NCBI GenBank assembly: GCA_964539665.1
Contig: CAZIKB010000111.1
Span: 1-22,035 of the forward strand
Direction: 5' to 3'
Origin: CAZIKB01 sp964539665
Lineage (GTDB): Bacteria; Zhuqueibacterota; Zhuqueibacteria; Oceanimicrobiales; Oceanimicrobiaceae
DNA: 22,035 nt
Below, one piece after another: positions 1 through 7,407 of this stretch; position 1 is the first letter of the stretch; every line of letters starts with the position of its first letter. A program made the position numbers and the translations under genes. The notes beneath the pieces were generated by a model that had not been told where the DNA came from, made no database searches, and saw only the letters and a list, made by a program, of their open reading frames with translations.

Positions 1-126
1 TTTGTGAACTTTTAATATCGTAAATTTTACGGGCTTCTCCAATAGTTAATTTGCCAGATTCAATCTCTGATATAACTTTTTCTTAAATGCTAAACTATAT
101 TGATAATAATTTCTGTCTCCTGACAT
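1..126 (-). pseudogene. Transposase orfA (IS3-like helix-turn-helix), 5' end, frameshifted, cut by window edge
   Basis: Reading the minus strand from the ATG at 126 gives MSGDRNYYQYSLAFKKK and then loses frame. One frame over, the protein continues KVISEIESGKLTIGEARKIY and runs off the window. The joined product looks like the N-terminal helix-turn-helix part of a transposase orfA of the IS3/IS911 type, which binds transposon ends. The break lies in an A-rich run near 75-81 (A-rich on the coding strand) and fits a one-base loss, so this copy is probably dead unless the base is a sequencing error. Programmed frameshifting in IS3 elements normally occurs at the orfA/orfB junction, not about 17 codons into orfA, so it is an unlikely explanation. 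The family call rests on a short stretch; the remaining element lies outside the window. Confidence 0.6.
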
Positions 127-603
127 AGGCTGCCTCCATTGTTGATTAATCTGTTGATAACTTTTCAACATGTCAACCTATTTCAGGACGGCACACCTTT
201 ATTTTTCAATTCTTTGAAGAATTATATTTCTTTCACCTCTCCGAAATCTAAATAAAATGATTTAATTATAAATATCAAGTGAAAAAATTTTACGCTACAC
301 TGAATATTTTAAAGCCATTTGAAGAATTCAAAATGCAAAGTGAAAAATGCAAATTTCAAAGTTGATAGATTTTCTTATTCCCACCCTTTTTGCTACCATC
401 GCCCGGGCATATTTCCGAAAAGTAATTTTGCATTTTGCACCTTCAAATTTTCAATTTGCATTTGCGGCTTCGCCGCGTTAGGGTTATTTGAGAATTTTTT
501 GAGAACCATTTTCTACTTTTGCGTATCTAATACATTAAACACACCAATTTAAATAATATCAAAAGTCTACTAGTGTTAAATTGCAAACCCTGGAGTTGGG
601 AAC
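127..603. other. Intergenic stretch between transposase remnant and permease gene
   Basis: I see no convincing gene here. It holds a perfect 7-bp palindrome (AATTCTT-TG-AAGAATT, 208-223) and an A/T-rich patch (about 325-475) in which variants of AAATGCAAA and its complement recur, ending in the small hairpin GCGGCTTCGCCGC at 464-476. The 77-codon open frame across this patch has low-complexity composition and is not credible as a protein. The permease start at 604 has GGAG at 592-595 as its Shine-Dalgarno sequence. No clear sigma70 promoter was found. Confidence 0.5.
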
Positions 604-3006
604 ATGATTAAAAACTATTTTAAAGTTGCCATCCGAAATATTTTCCGTCATAAAGGATATTCACTTATTAATGTGGTTGGACTGGCCATCGGCATAACCT
701 GCTGTCTACTGATTATGATGTGGGTCATGGACGAGTTGAGTTATGATCAATTTCATGAAAATAAAAATACCATATATCGAGTGGAACAGGACCAATATTA
801 TTCTGGCAGTACATATCATGTAAATGTCACGCCCTATCCCATGGCTGGCGGCTTGATAGAAGAAATTCCAGAAGTTAAAGATGCAACCCCTTTTCCCGGC
901 GCCGGCACGCTCTTGCTGCGTTATGGAGAAAAAGCATTTTTCGAGAGAGGCGTCAGAGCAGTGACTCCGGCATTTCTTCGTATGTTTACTTTCCCGTTAA
1001 TTAGGGGAGATAAAGAATCAGTCCTGGTAAATCCCCATTCGATGGTCATATCCGAAGAGATTGCTGAAAAATATTTTGGCGATGAAGATCCTCTGGGCAA
1101 AGTGATATCCATAAACAATCGATTTGATTTTACTATCACAGGGGTATTAAAGAATATTCCCAGTAATTCTATCCTGCAATTTGATATGTTCGTTCCGTTC
1201 GAATTTTTAAAAGACCTGGGGAGAACTATTGATCAGTGGGGTTGGAATTCAATTGTCACTTATGTACAGCTCCATGAAAATGCCAGAATAGATGAAGTGA
1301 ACGCTAAAATCACTGACCTGAGACACAGCAAAGTAGAGGAACTTTTGCAGGATGAGCCGGCAGACTTACAACGATTTCAAGAGCGCCGCAAGACACAATT
1401 TATGCTCATGCCGCTGGTCGATATTCATTTGCATGCCTATTTTGGCTATACACGCTCTATGGGCAATATGCTCTATGTTTATGTCGTCTCAGCCATTGCC
1501 GTATTCGTTCTGCTCATCGCCTGTATTAATTTTATGAATCTTTCCACAGCGCGTTCGGCTAACCGCGCCAAAGAAGTGGGCCTGCGAAAAGTAGTTGGAG
1601 CGCTTAAAATCCATCTGGTTAGACAGTTTTACGGTGAATCCATTTTACTGGCTTTTATCGGATTATTTTTTTCCTTGCTGTTAGTAATACTTTTACTTCC
1701 TGGATTTAGCACATTTGCCGAAAAAGATTTTACACTCAAAACATTGTTCAACTGGCAGTTTTTACTTGGTATGTTCGGCGTGACTCTGTTGACAGGAGTT
1801 GTATCCGGAAGCTATCCAGCATTATTTTTATCCTCATTTCAACCCATAAAAATACTCAGAGGCGGTTTGAGCGCCGGAGCAAAAAGCTCTCTTTTCAGAA
1901 AGGTGCTTGTTGTATTACAATTTACACTTTCGATCCTGCTAATCATCGGCACCATCGTCATTTTTAACCAGATAAACTTCATGAAAACAAAGGAATTAGG
2001 ATATGACAAAGAACATCTGTTATATATTCCTTTACGAGGCGATACCCGGCAGTCTTATGATGTTTTAAAGCACGAATTGCTCAAAGATCAAAACGTGTTG
2101 AATGTGACTGGTACAAATAGTCCACCCACAAACATCGGCAGCAACTCGAGTGGTGGTGATTGGGATGGCAAAGACCCGGACTTAAATGTACTCATTTCGT
2201 TTGGTGCTGTAGAATTCGACTATGTCGAGACAATGAAGATTGATTTAATCGAGGGAAGGTCTTTTTCAAAGGAATTCACCACAGATACCTCAAGCGCATT
2301 CCTGGTAAATGAAGAAGTCGTGAAAATCATGGGCGTGGAATCCGCGGTGAATAAGCGGTTCGATTTTCTCGATATTGAGGGCACAATTGTCGGAGTCATG
2401 AAGAATTATCATTTTCAATCAGTGAGCGAAAACATTGAGCCTCTGGCCATTTATTGCGGGCCTGACAATATCAGTTACATCGTCATCAGGCTGCAGGCCG
2501 GAGGCACTCCGGCAGCAGTTGAGTATGTAAAATCTACCTGGGAACGAGTTGTCCCCAATTACCCTTTTGATTATCGATTCGTTGACCAGGTTCTTGATGA
2601 TAATTATCGTGGCTGGCAGCAATTAAGTGACTTGCTTAAATACTTCGCTTTTATGGCAATTTTGATCGCCAGTCTTGGATTATTTGGTTTAGCATCGTAC
2701 ACAGCCGAGCAGCGTACACAAGAAATTGGCATTCGAAAAGTCCTTGGAGCTTCAGTGGCTAACCTGGTATTGCTCATGTCAAAAGAATTTACAAAATGGG
2801 TTCTAATTGCCAATGTAATTGCCTGGCCAATTGCATATTTTGTCATGAACAACTGGCTGCAAAACTTCGCCTACCGAATTAATATTGGATTGTGGACTTT
2901 TATTTTTTCTGCAGCAGTGGCGCTTACAATAGCCGTGGTGACCGTTAGTTTTCAGGCTATTAAAGCGGCCCTGTCTAATCCGGTGGATGCTTTGAGGTAT
3001 GAGTGA
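604..3006 (+). CDS. MacB-like ABC transporter permease (FtsX domains), complete
   Basis: An 800-residue inner-membrane permease of the MacB/FtsX group. A membrane helix at about 21-42 is followed by a large periplasmic MacB-type domain (about 45-285). The first FtsX block (about 288-455) contains AKEVGLRKVVGA after its first helix. A second periplasmic domain follows (about 460-670), then a final FtsX block with TQEIGIRKVLGA, ending NPVDALRYE. This is the duplicated architecture of about 800 residues common in FCB-type bacteria, where such permeases pair with a MacB/LolD-like ATPase and work as mechanotransmission transporters or exporters. No ATPase gene lies in the window, so it must be encoded elsewhere. 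GGAG 8 bases upstream supports the ATG. The substrate is unknown. It is one of four related genes or fragments in this window, and its 3' end closely matches the remnant at 3836-4132. Confidence 0.9.
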   Translation: MIKNYFKVAIRNIFRHKGYSLINVVGLAIGITCCLLIMMWVMDELSYDQFHENKNTIYRVEQDQYYSGSTYHVNVTPYPMAGGLIEEIPEVKDATPFPGAGTLLLRYGEKAFFERGVRAVTPAFLRMFTFPLIRGDKESVLVNPHSMVISEEIAEKYFGDEDPLGKVISINNRFDFTITGVLKNIPSNSILQFDMFVPFEFLKDLGRTIDQWGWNSIVTYVQLHENARIDEVNAKITDLRHSKVEELLQDEPADLQRFQERRKTQFMLMPLVDIHLHAYFGYTRSMGNMLYVYVVSAIAVFVLLIACINFMNLSTARSANRAKEVGLRKVVGALKIHLVRQFYGESILLAFIGLFFSLLLVILLLPGFSTFAEKDFTLKTLFNWQFLLGMFGVTLLTGVVSGSYPALFLSSFQPIKILRGGLSAGAKSSLFRKVLVVLQFTLSILLIIGTIVIFNQINFMKTKELGYDKEHLLYIPLRGDTRQSYDVLKHELLKDQNVLNVTGTNSPPTNIGSNSSGGDWDGKDPDLNVLISFGAVEFDYVETMKIDLIEGRSFSKEFTTDTSSAFLVNEEVVKIMGVESAVNKRFDFLDIEGTIVGVMKNYHFQSVSENIEPLAIYCGPDNISYIVIRLQAGGTPAAVEYVKSTWERVVPNYPFDYRFVDQVLDDNYRGWQQLSDLLKYFAFMAILIASLGLFGLASYTAEQRTQEIGIRKVLGASVANLVLLMSKEFTKWVLIANVIAWPIAYFVMNNWLQNFAYRINIGLWTFIFSAAVALTIAVVTVSFQAIKAALSNPVDALRYE

Positions 3007-3113
3007 TGGGAAGATTGGTCACGTGAAGAAAATGAAGTCTCATTTAGATAGGTTGTAAATGTACAAATACGGTCTTTAAATTTATTAAAAATAAAAGATT
3101 TAGAAATTATATT

Positions 3114-3461
3114 TTACTGAAATTCAATTATAATCTGTGCAATTGAAGATTTCAAAGGTGGGACATCATTTGTCGCTGTTTTCCAAACAACTTCTGTATT
3201 GACTCCAAAATAATCATGAATTAATTTGTCTCTCATTCCTGCCATCTCGCGCCAGGGAACTTCAGGGTAATTATTTCTTATTTTCTCGGGTATATTTTTT
3301 GTAGCTTCACCCAAAATTTCGATTGCACGTATTACTGCATAAAGAGTTTTATCATCTTTTTCAAATTCTATTAAATTCATGCCATGAATAAATTTATCGA
3401 TTTTTTCAATAGAGTCTAATATATCTTGTAGATAATCAAGGTAGTCCCTTTTGGCTTTCAT
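3114..3461 (-). CDS. hepT: HepT-like HEPN-domain RNase toxin (DUF86)
   Basis: A 115-residue all-helical protein of the HepT/DUF86 family, the toxin of the type VII MntA-HepT systems. The HEPN catalytic signature R-x4-H-x-Y is present as RDKLIHDY (R77, H82, Y84). In characterised systems the Arg and His form the ribonuclease site and the Tyr is the residue that MntA modifies with AMP. Its ATG overlaps the stop codon of the upstream antitoxin gene by four bases (ATGA), so the two are translationally coupled. Length and motif are intact, so it is probably functional. Assignment comes from the motif plus the nucleotidyltransferase partner; activity in this organism is inference. Confidence 0.88.
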   Translation of the reverse strand: MKAKRDYLDYLQDILDSIEKIDKFIHGMNLIEFEKDDKTLYAVIRAIEILGEATKNIPEKIRNNYPEVPWREMAGMRDKLIHDYFGVNTEVVWKTATNDVPPLKSSIAQIIIEFQ

Positions 3462-3760
3462 ACAGGTTGAGCCTCTCTTAAAATAGATTTTCCTATTCTC
3501 GGCTTCAATGAATCCTTCATCACCAAATCCACTTTTACTTCTAGTTTATCGGATAGATAATTCTCAAGTTCTAAAAACTTAAGAAGTCCTGGATTCTCTG
3601 AAAATGTAATTAATATATCTAAATCACTTGTTTGTTTTTGTTCATTGCGGATATAAGAGCCAAAAATTTCTAATGATTTTACATTATATTGATTCATTAG
3701 TAAAGGAAGCTCTTTCCTCAATATTTGAAGAATATTCTCAATTTCTATTTTCATAGTCAT
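3458..3760 (-). CDS. mntA: MntA-like minimal nucleotidyltransferase antitoxin
   Basis: A 100-residue minimal nucleotidyltransferase, the antitoxin partner of hepT, which lies immediately downstream. The polymerase-beta fold signature is complete: GS at 34-35, the carboxylates D47 and D49 in SDLDIL, and a third carboxylate at D78 in KVDLV. In studied MntA proteins this site transfers AMP from ATP to the toxin tyrosine and so blocks the RNase. The gene is first in a two-gene minus-strand operon. Two ATGs lie six bases apart (MTM), and neither has a strong Shine-Dalgarno sequence. A TTGACA at 3778-3783 lies upstream but has no well-placed -10, so I do not call a promoter. Confidence 0.88.
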   Translation of the reverse strand: MTMKIEIENILQILRKELPLLMNQYNVKSLEIFGSYIRNEQKQTSDLDILITFSENPGLLKFLELENYLSDKLEVKVDLVMKDSLKPRIGKSILREAQPV

Positions 3761-3835
3761 AAAATCAATAAAATTTTTGTCAAATGCAACATGTTTTTAG
3801 CTGTAAAATGGATTTGGGTCTAAAGCCGCACCGAC

Positions 3836-4132
3836 TAACGCACACAATAAATTGGCATACGTAAAATCCTCCGGACTTTAGAGGCTAACCTCGTTTTGCT
3901 TCTGTCAAAAGAATTTACCAAATGGATTCAAATTGCCAATTTCATTGCCTGGCCGATAGCTTATTTCGTCATGAACAATTGGCTGGAAAACTTCGCATAC
4001 CGAATTAATATTGGATTGTGGACTTTTATTTTATCAGCAGTAGTGGCACTTACGATAGCCGTGGTCACCGTCAGTTTTCCGGCTATTAAGGCGGCCCTGG
4101 CTAATCCAGTGGATGCTTTGAGGTATGAATGA
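3836..4132 (+). pseudogene. 3' remnant of a MacB-like permease gene
   Basis: This is the last 95 or so codons of a second permease. From 3881 the frame reads EANLVLLLSKEFTKW and continues to NPVDALRYE. It matches the C-terminus of the complete permease at 604-3006 with only about eight differences over the last 75 residues and long identical DNA stretches. Homology continues upstream: 3836-3880 corresponds to RTQEIGIRKVLGAS, but the codon for the Glu is TAA and several residues are altered. Weaker similarity may reach about 3810. The rest of the gene is missing. The short open frame from 3896 is therefore a fragment and not a small gene. It lies downstream of the MntA-HepT module, which separates it from its intact relative. 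Confidence 0.88.
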
Positions 4133-4393
4133 TGGTTCTCAGAACCTATAAAAGATGGCGAATACGTTAGCGCTGCAAAGCCGACATGCAGAATGTGGAA
4201 TAAAATTTCAAAATCCAATTCCCAAGCACTAAATAAACTCCAAATGCCAAATCTAAAATCCCGATTTCGCACAGTAAGCCTTTTGTAATTTGTTGCTTGC
4301 GCTTTTGCTTGCGGTGTGAATGCGTGATTAGAGCTTTTACTTCTATTGGATTGAGTCTCAGGTACAACCTAATTTTTTGTCTTTGAATTTCCA
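4133..4393. other. Intergenic segment with no credible gene
   Basis: Between the permease remnant and the end of higA I see only low-complexity sequence. It contains A/C-rich text with recurring CCAAAT-type words (about 4205-4250) and a patch rich in GCTTGCGCTTTTGCTTGC (about 4297-4316). A 75-codon open frame begins with an ATG overlapping the higA stop (TAATG at 4392-4396) on the minus strand, but it runs into the low-complexity text and has no recognisable domain. Confidence 0.45.
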
Positions 4394-4699
4394 TTATGCT
4401 ACTGGTTGATATGTTCTAATTTCTTTGTCAAGGCGTTCGGCTAAATTATCTTCTGCTATATCAAGGTCATAATCCATTTGTAAGCCCAGCCAAAATTGAG
4501 CAGACATATCAAAATATTTTGCTAATCGTAATGCCGTATCGGCAGTTATTCGACGTTTACCCAGAACAATTTCATTTATTCTTCGAGGCGGAACTCTAAT
4601 ATCGAGCGCCAACCGATTTTGACTAAGATTCATGGGTTTTAGAAATTCCTCTAATAGGATTTCTCCAGGATGTAAAGGGGGCATTTTCTTTGGGAACAT
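4394..4699 (-). CDS. higA: HigA-type antitoxin (XRE/VapI helix-turn-helix)
   Basis: A 101-residue antitoxin and DNA-binding repressor. The N-terminal LHPGEILLEEFL signature is typical of HigA/VapI. The helix-turn-helix covers about residues 22-60, with the RINEIVLGKRRITADTALRL block that marks this family. I chose the ATG at 4699 because a perfect AAGGAG (4709-4714 on the minus strand) sits nine bases upstream and overlaps the higB stop codon. A TTG further upstream would extend the frame into higB but has no such support. It is expected to neutralise HigB and to repress the shared promoter, probably at the palindrome at 5007-5021. Confidence 0.92.
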   Translation of the reverse strand: MFPKKMPPLHPGEILLEEFLKPMNLSQNRLALDIRVPPRRINEIVLGKRRITADTALRLAKYFDMSAQFWLGLQMDYDLDIAEDNLAERLDKEIRTYQPVA

Positions 4700-4712
4700 A
4701 ATATCATACTCC

Positions 4713-4994
4713 TTAATGGTAATCAACTATTTCAAGATTATGAGCGTCGTTCTCCTGCCAATTGAAACAAATTCTCCATTGGTTATTAATTCTAATGCTG
4801 TGTTGACCTTTTCGCTCACCTTTTAATGCTTCAAGTCGATTGCCCGGTGGTACTAATAAATCTTTTAACATTTTAGCTCGATTTAGCATACGTAGCTTTC
4901 TCAGGACAACACGTTGCAAGTCACTCGGAAATTTTCTGGAGTATTGTCGATTAAAAATCTTTTCAGTTTCTTTGCATCTGAACGACCTAATCAT
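4713..4994 (-). CDS. higB: HigB-type toxin (RelE superfamily ribosome-dependent mRNA interferase)
   Basis: A 93-residue RelE-superfamily toxin starting MIRSFRCKETEKIF. The conserved family segments LEALKGERKGQHSIRIN and QWRICFNW are present, and it ends EIVDYH. HigB toxins cleave mRNA on the ribosome. Toxin-first order followed by an XRE antitoxin is the usual higBA arrangement. The start at 4994 is chosen for family fit. It coincides with the predicted transcription start of the promoter at 5001-5029, so the mRNA may be leaderless. Seven codons of open frame lie further upstream, but they overlap the -10 element and cannot be part of a transcript from that promoter. The gap to higA is 13 bases. 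Confidence 0.92.
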   Translation of the reverse strand: MIRSFRCKETEKIFNRQYSRKFPSDLQRVVLRKLRMLNRAKMLKDLLVPPGNRLEALKGERKGQHSIRINNQWRICFNWQENDAHNLEIVDYH

Positions 4995-5000
4995 AAAGAG

Positions 5001-5029
5001 AATATATAACGCCAAGCGTTAAATGTCAA
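5001..5029 (-). promoter_or_regulatory. higBA promoter, near-consensus sigma70
   Basis: On the minus strand TTGACA (5024-5029) and TATATT (5001-5006) are separated by exactly 17 bases. The expected transcription start, 6-7 bases past the -10, falls at 4994-4995, on or next to the A of the higB ATG. Confidence 0.82.
5007..5021. promoter_or_regulatory. Palindrome in higBA promoter spacer, probable HigA operator
   Basis: TAACGC-CAA-GCGTTA is a perfect 6-bp inverted repeat with a 3-bp centre. It lies entirely inside the 17-bp spacer between -35 and -10. A repressor bound here would block RNA polymerase. HigA proteins are known to autoregulate from palindromes over their promoters; that this one is the HigA site is inference. 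Confidence 0.7.
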
Positions 5030-5591
5030 GCGGAATTTATTGTGAATTCTTTAGGTGTAAAAAGTTGTATTAATTTGTCATTGAAAATACCGTTTTAATC
5101 ACAGTATTTCAAGGTAAAATGATCAACAGAAAATTGATTATCAGGAAGTAAACAATGGAAGTGTTAAGTTATTTGATTTTGAGTAAAATCTTTGTTTTAG
5201 TACTAATAATTCAAACCACCAGGAACGATAATATTTAGTTGGCAGATGCAACTTAAATATTAGCAAAGCGTAGAAGGATATATTTACTGATAATCCACTA
5301 TAATTCATTTTAAAGATTGAGCAGGGTATTGTCGAAGACACCATTAAACTGATGTCAGGTTTTAACCCCGAAGTTAGGCATAAATAACCTGGACTGGTGG
5401 CACGATTGGTCTGTGCCATAAAGATTCAGTTATCGTAAAATGAATATATTGTCGGTCGAAAATTATTAATGCATTTAACAAAATTAACAAACTAATTGCT
5501 AAATGCAACTAAATAAAAATGATTCTGGCAGTAGATTTATGCACATTTTTTAAATTTTAAATTTAATGTGGTAATTTAAAGGAGTACTTAA
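5030..5591. other. Intergenic stretch with gene fragments only
   Basis: This holds the ATPase-gene echo at 5106-5155. It also holds a short plus-strand frame (5319-5387) reading IVEDTIKLMSGFNPEVRHK before a stop, which looks like the tail of a lost gene but which I do not recognise. Before the beta-propeller gene there is an 8-bp inverted repeat TGCATTTA/TAAATGCA (5470-5477, 5500-5507) and an A/T-rich hairpin bounded by CACATT/AATGTG (5542-5570). I see no complete gene or clear promoter. Confidence 0.45.
5106..5155 (+). pseudogene. Echo of the 5' end of the DUF4143 ATPase gene
   Basis: These 50 bases match 13214-13264, the ribosome-binding region and first dozen codons of the DUF4143 ATPase, at about 47 of 51 aligned positions. 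The copy starts with the same AAGGTAAAATG. A one-base deletion after the fourth codon shifts the frame, giving MINRKLIIRK and then a stop. Homology ends near 5155 and on the left at about 5106. It is either a remnant of a second, mostly deleted ATPase gene or a small duplicated piece. Confidence 0.75.
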
Positions 5592-6866
5592 ATGAAAACA
5601 AACATCAGCATTTTTGTTATATTATTACAGGTATTAGTTTTAAATTTTTGTCCTGTACACTCAGAAGAAAAGCTGAAAAATGACATCCGCAAAGATTGGC
5701 CGCAGTGGCGAGGTGTAAATCGTGATGCAATTTCAACAGAAACCGGCTTAATTAAAAAGTTCCCCGAAGGTGGGCCTGCAATATTGTGGCGGCTTAAGAT
5801 TGGAGAAGGTTTCTCCAGCGTGTCGGTTTCAGATGGCAAGCTTTATACTATGTGGGATGAAGGCGGGGCGCAATATCTGGTTTGCCTTGAGGCTTTAAGC
5901 GGAAAAGAACTGTGGCGCCAGGAATTAGGCTCTGGCTTTAAAAACGGTTATGGTAATGGGCCTCGTTCCACTCCAACCATTGATGAGAATGCGGCGTTCG
6001 CAATTGGCACTTCAGGACGTTTGATTGCAGCAAATAAAAATACTGGCAAGTTGTTGTGGGAACACAACCTAGTGTCAGATTACAGGACGAAATTGCCATC
6101 TTATGGATTTGCATCTTCTCCCCTGGTGATTGGTGAGAAGCTGTTTGTAGAAGTCGGCGGAGAAAGCGCTACTTATATGGCATTTAATAAGATAACCGGA
6201 GAGGTGGTATGGGCGTCACAGAATGACCGGCCAGCTTATTCTTCGCCTGTGCACGCATCAATTAATGGCGTCAACCAAATTGTTTTCTGGAGCGCCAGCG
6301 GCTTACATTCCATTTCGCCCGACCAGGGAAAAATTCTCTGGAAGTACGCCTGGGAAGAGCTCTGCCCGGTGACCGGGATTCCATTAAACACCAGTACACC
6401 TATTTATGTGGCTCCTGATAAGATATTCAATTCAGGCGGATCTGGCGCGGCTGTTATCCAGATTTCCAGCGCGGGCAATAAATTCGATGTTAAAACTATC
6501 TGGAAGTCTGAGCAGATGAAAAACGAAATTAATTCGTCAATTTTATTTGAGAACCACATCTATGGTTTTGATGGCGGCGTTTTTAAATGCATTAATGCAG
6601 AAACCGGCAAGCTTAAATGGAAAGTCAGGGGATTTCAAAAAGGCTCTCTGATTGCAGCCGACGGCCAGCTAATCGTTTTAAGCGAACGCGGTAAACTTGC
6701 CCTGGTCGATGCCAACCCGGCTGAATTTATCGAAAAAGACAGCGCTCAAATTTTGAATGGCCAATGCTGGACAGCTCCAACGCTGGCAAAAGGGAAACTT
6801 TACCTGCGCAATCATAACGAGCTGGTTTGCCTTAACATGGCTAAAGGGTCATTTTCAAACGAATAG
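5592..6866 (+). CDS. Secreted PQQ-like beta-propeller repeat protein
   Basis: A 424-residue exported protein. Residues 1-24 form a signal peptide (charged start, hydrophobic core, likely cleavage near VHS-EE). The mature part begins with DWPQWRGVNRDAIS, a hallmark of the quinoprotein-like propeller family. It continues with blade repeats such as LYTMWDEGG..YLVCLEALSGKELWRQ, LIAANKNTGKLLWEH and FKCINAETGKLKWKV, where tryptophan docking motifs recur. Related proteins (BamB/YncE/PQQ-like) are periplasmic scaffolds or enzyme-like domains; lack of cofactor-site evidence means I call no enzyme activity. AAAGGAG at 5580-5586 supports the ATG at 5592. There is no operon partner: neighbours on both sides are gene fragments. 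Its target in the periplasm is unknown. Confidence 0.85.
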   Translation: MKTNISIFVILLQVLVLNFCPVHSEEKLKNDIRKDWPQWRGVNRDAISTETGLIKKFPEGGPAILWRLKIGEGFSSVSVSDGKLYTMWDEGGAQYLVCLEALSGKELWRQELGSGFKNGYGNGPRSTPTIDENAAFAIGTSGRLIAANKNTGKLLWEHNLVSDYRTKLPSYGFASSPLVIGEKLFVEVGGESATYMAFNKITGEVVWASQNDRPAYSSPVHASINGVNQIVFWSASGLHSISPDQGKILWKYAWEELCPVTGIPLNTSTPIYVAPDKIFNSGGSGAAVIQISSAGNKFDVKTIWKSEQMKNEINSSILFENHIYGFDGGVFKCINAETGKLKWKVRGFQKGSLIAADGQLIVLSERGKLALVDANPAEFIEKDSAQILNGQCWTAPTLAKGKLYLRNHNELVCLNMAKGSFSNE

Positions 6867-6896
6867 AGAGTTCTTGTTTCATTGAAAATATTGTAG

Positions 6897-7064
6897 TTAA
6901 AGATTTCTCCTTTCAATGCTATCCGGATGGATGAGACGGCTGTTGTGAATTGGCAGGCGTGTATGGGATGCGGGGTAATCATGGGACAGGGACCCGGCAA
7001 AGCCATGTCACTGGAGCGAGATGAGAGTAAAGGAGTCCCACTGGACGTCCGGTTGCTTTCCTGA
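6897..7064 (+). pseudogene. 3' remnant of a 4Fe-4S ferredoxin-type protein
   Basis: The plus-strand frame reads SPFNAIRMDETAVVNW, then QACMGCGVIMGQGPGKAMSL and on to GVPLDVRLLS before TGA at 7062. This is the recognisable C-terminus of a two-cluster ferredoxin-like protein, usually CPFNAI..CxxCxxCxxxCPxxA. Here the Cys before PFNAI is Ser, and the third and fourth Cys of the second motif are Ile and Gly, so the cluster sites are destroyed. The frame is closed upstream by TAG at 6894. It starts 28 bases after the beta-propeller stop. It is a decayed fragment with no sign of function. Confidence 0.75.
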
Positions 7065-7200
7065 TAATGAACCAGGTTTTGAGTCCATGAGTTATTGTTT
7101 GTAATTCATTCTTTCCACAAGCCTCAATATTTTTTTGTTGACTTCACAGCATCTATTATTTATCTTTTCGCTACTTACACTTTTTTCTTTCTTTAAATAC

Positions 7201-7277
7201 GTCATTCCCGCGTGTTCTTAAGCGGGAATCCAGGCTCTTTGCACATGGATTCCCGATTTACAGATTTCGGGAAAGAC
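7201..7277. repeat. GTCATTCC intergenic repeat, copy 1 (77 bp)
   Basis: It begins GTCATTCCCGCGTGTT and ends TTTCGGGAAAGAC, so the ends form a terminal inverted repeat (GTCATTCCCG against CGGGAAAGAC, one mismatch). Internal GCGGGAAT and ATTCCCG words allow two sub-hairpins. It matches the reverse complement of 18054-18129 over nearly its whole length. Confidence 0.85.
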
Positions 7278-7303
7278 ATATTGCAATATACTTCTATTTT
7301 GTC

Positions 7304-7332
7304 TTGACTATTTACAATTTACCAGTTATATT
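7304..7332 (+). promoter_or_regulatory. Sigma70-type promoter of rapA
   Basis: TTGACT (7304-7309) and TATATT (7327-7332) are separated by 17 bases. The predicted start near 7339 would give a leader of about 70 bases before the TTG codon at 7408. Confidence 0.65.
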
Positions 7333-7407
7333 TCGTTCGCTAAATTTTGATGCATCATCATTAAAAATAAGGTCATCGTTCTGGATTACTTTTAAGGAAT
7401 TTTATTT

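Noticed and set aside
319..552. 77-codon open frame upstream of the first permease
   Set aside because: It is built from recurring AAATGCAAA-type words and their complements, has skewed Phe/Cys/Lys content and no ribosome site. It is low-complexity intergenic DNA.
3756..3783. Promoter for mntA-hepT (TTGACA at 3778-3783 with TATGAC at 3756-3761)
   Set aside because: The -10 overlaps the first ATG, and the resulting start site would lie inside the coding region, so the match is probably chance.
4167..4394. Possible third gene after higA, with an ATG overlapping the higA stop
   Set aside because: The stop-start overlap is suggestive, but the frame runs into low-complexity repeat text and resembles no known protein.
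5141..5419. 92-codon minus-strand frame between higBA and the beta-propeller gene
   Set aside because: No domain, no Shine-Dalgarno sequence, and it overlaps the ATPase echo on the other strand.
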